NCBI GenBank assembly: GCA_008694505.1
Contig: VZDJ01000043.1
Span: 596,450-660,449, forward strand
Source of the DNA: Cyanoderma ruficeps
Taxonomy: Eukaryota; Chordata; Aves; Passeriformes; Timaliidae
Reading direction: 5' to 3'
DNA length: 64,000 bases
In this document: piece by piece, positions 62,191 to 64,000 of the stretch
How positions within the stretch are numbered: the first letter of the stretch is position 1
Layout of the letters: every line of letters starts with the position of its first letter
The notes under the pieces: generated by a model
Database searches by the model: none
Told to the model about the DNA's origin: nothing
What the model saw: the letters and a program-made list of their open reading frames with translations, nothing else
Position numbers and translations under genes: made by a program

Positions 62191-64000
62191 TGTCAAATAA
62201 TGGGGCGGGGAGAAAAAAAGAGCTCAAGAGTTGTCAGGCATGATGCTGTCTTTTTGCACTCCCCAGAACAGATTAAAAACACATATACCTTTTTTTTGCC
62301 CTGACTATCTTTTGCTTTTGCTACATACACCTTCAAAAACCTCAGAAAATATTTTTCCCTAAGTGGAATGTTGACCTTGGAAAGAACCAGAGTGGGAGTA
62401 TCCATTGAAAAGTCTTTGCAATTTAGAGATATATTTATATTTCTAATTGTGTTAAATTCTCAACTAATAAAATATTTATGAAAATACAGCATACTCAAAC
62501 ATACTCTTGAATTAAATTACATAAATAAACACACATTCATTATTATTTAATTTTCTTGTTTATCCAGACAAACTTATCAGATAGCTTATGAAGACAAGAC
62601 AGATAGAAAGCAGAATATATGGTGTAGACTTTACATTTTGTTTTTACCTAAAAATATTCATAGAATTACTCCTTACTGAAATGATACTAAATATTTTTAC
62701 CTTTTTCCATTTTAAATTAACAGAAAGCATTTTCCATTTAAATTCATTTGAAAAAATTAATTACTCTAAAACTCTTAAAACTTAACAGTGAAAAAAATTG
62801 AAGTAAACAGCATCAAAGCAGAAATTTAAATTTATGAAAATTTCCTGTACATGCAAGAAAATGTTTACTTGCTGTGTAAGAAACAGATGACATCTCTAGC
62901 ATGTATTGCAACGCTCAGTGAAGAGCAGAACATTTAATAAAGTCATTTAGTGGTTTTTAATGTGACAATTTTAACAGCTATGACTTTTCTGTTTACGTAA
63001 TTTCTTTTAAATCAGACACATTTATATGTGTCTGAAAAGGCTATCCCACCTAAATAACCCATTAATTAATGTCCTGTATTAATTAGATGGCAACTGAAAT
63101 ATGCATTCTGAGTCATCTTTACAATGTTAACAGTAATGGCTTTTCTTTTTTTCCTTTTTTTTTTCTATTCTGTCAAAGNTTTTTTTTCATAGAAAGTCCT
63201 TCAAGGTCAATATACAAGTCTGGGGTCTTTCTTCTGCCATCATCTTCCCAGCACATCAGTAAACAACTCTGCTGACAGAGAAAATACAGCAAGGAAGGTG
63301 GAATAACAAACAACACTGAATTGGGAAATTTCTTGAATGTGACAAGGACAAGTCCTGCTAAAGAAATCATAAGCCATTCTATAGCATTGATTCATTACAG
63401 CAAATCACTCTGAATGTAAAAAGACCAGAAGAAGCCAGGAAAACTTCTCCACTGGTAGAAGGGCAAAATGACATCACAGTGACTCTGTAGCTTGGAGAAA
63501 TGGCTCTCAGTTCTTTCTCAAGTGCATGCCTCCATCAAGAAGCTTCTTATTAATCCTGATCTGACGTGATGCTGATTTACCACAGAAACTTCAGAAAGGA
63601 TTTGATGCACCCAATTTGCAGTAAATTTTATCTTCAGTTTGCTGACAGTTCATATTTCATTGAAACCCTGTACAGCTGAGGAACACTCACATTTTAAAAT
63701 TGACCACAGGACTTTACAATAGACTTCACATATTTTATCTCCATCATTTTCAAAATGTACCAATCTAACTTAATAGTTTGGTACTGTAAATACTAGCAAA
63801 AGGGGGGAAGCCTCCTTATCACTTCCTGCTCATCAGGGTAACGACCTAAGGATTGGCCTCATTTTCTTGATTTTCATCCTTAAACAGTGCTGGTCCTTTC
63901 TAACAAAAACAATTCTTCAGAAATTTTAATATCTTTGAATATATAAGCATGTGTTAATTAGTTTTGAGGGTTTATATACTTTTCTTAACTGAGACCTCAT
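62191..64000. other. AT-rich non-coding stretch to window end
   Basis: No gene or transposon recognised. A T-rich run holds one undetermined base at 63179. Confidence 0.55.

Overview
This 64-kb window looks like vertebrate, almost certainly avian, nuclear DNA, and it is essentially non-genic at the level that can be read by eye. The clearest evidence is at least six, probably eight, fragments of the bird LINE family CR1. They are 5'-truncated, lie in both orientations, and keep the diagnostic 3' block (a 'tggaaaagacc / aggaaaa.tt.ttc' type sequence) and, in one copy, a terminal ATTCTGTG octamer array. There is also one solo retroviral LTR of a bird-like type. Base composition is AT-rich with short GC-rich islands, many of them CR1. 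No ORF above about 170 codons exists, and none of the longer ORFs shows a domain I recognise. A passerine or other neoavian source is my inference from the CR1 and LTR style; I could not test it.

Layout. 1-4.5 kb is unremarkable AT-rich DNA. 4.5-6.0 kb holds a plus-strand CR1 followed by the solo LTR (5546-5993, perfect 10-bp terminal inverted repeats, 4-bp duplication GCCT). 7.7-8.9 kb holds the longest recent CR1, on the minus strand, with a decayed reverse-transcriptase region. 9-28 kb is mostly unannotatable sequence with a G-quadruplex motif, small tandem duplications, a direct-repeat plus perfect-hairpin cluster at 17.4-17.55 kb, a CT/CA microsatellite and a stretch around 20-20.6 kb that looks like conserved non-coding DNA. 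28-29 kb is a very old CR1. 32 and 36.6-37.1 kb hold further CR1 copies. 38-41.4 kb contains A/C-only tracts, a TATATC microsatellite and a diverged tandem duplication with a period of about 200 bp. 42 and 46.4-47.6 kb are small GC-rich islands. 45.8 and 61.9-62.2 kb hold CR1 fragments. 57.3 and 59.4 kb hold long A/C-only low-complexity tracts.

Genes. I cannot assign any known gene. About a dozen short stretches have a convincing acceptor, a convincing donor and usually an open frame between them. The most interesting are two adjacent minus-strand candidates at 53.3-53.65 kb whose phases match. Chance pairs of splice-like sites are common in 64 kb of AT-rich DNA, so these are low-confidence candidates only. 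They would fit either introns of a very large gene or a gene desert with non-coding transcripts. I see no CRISPR array, tRNA, rRNA, operon or other recognisable 'system'.
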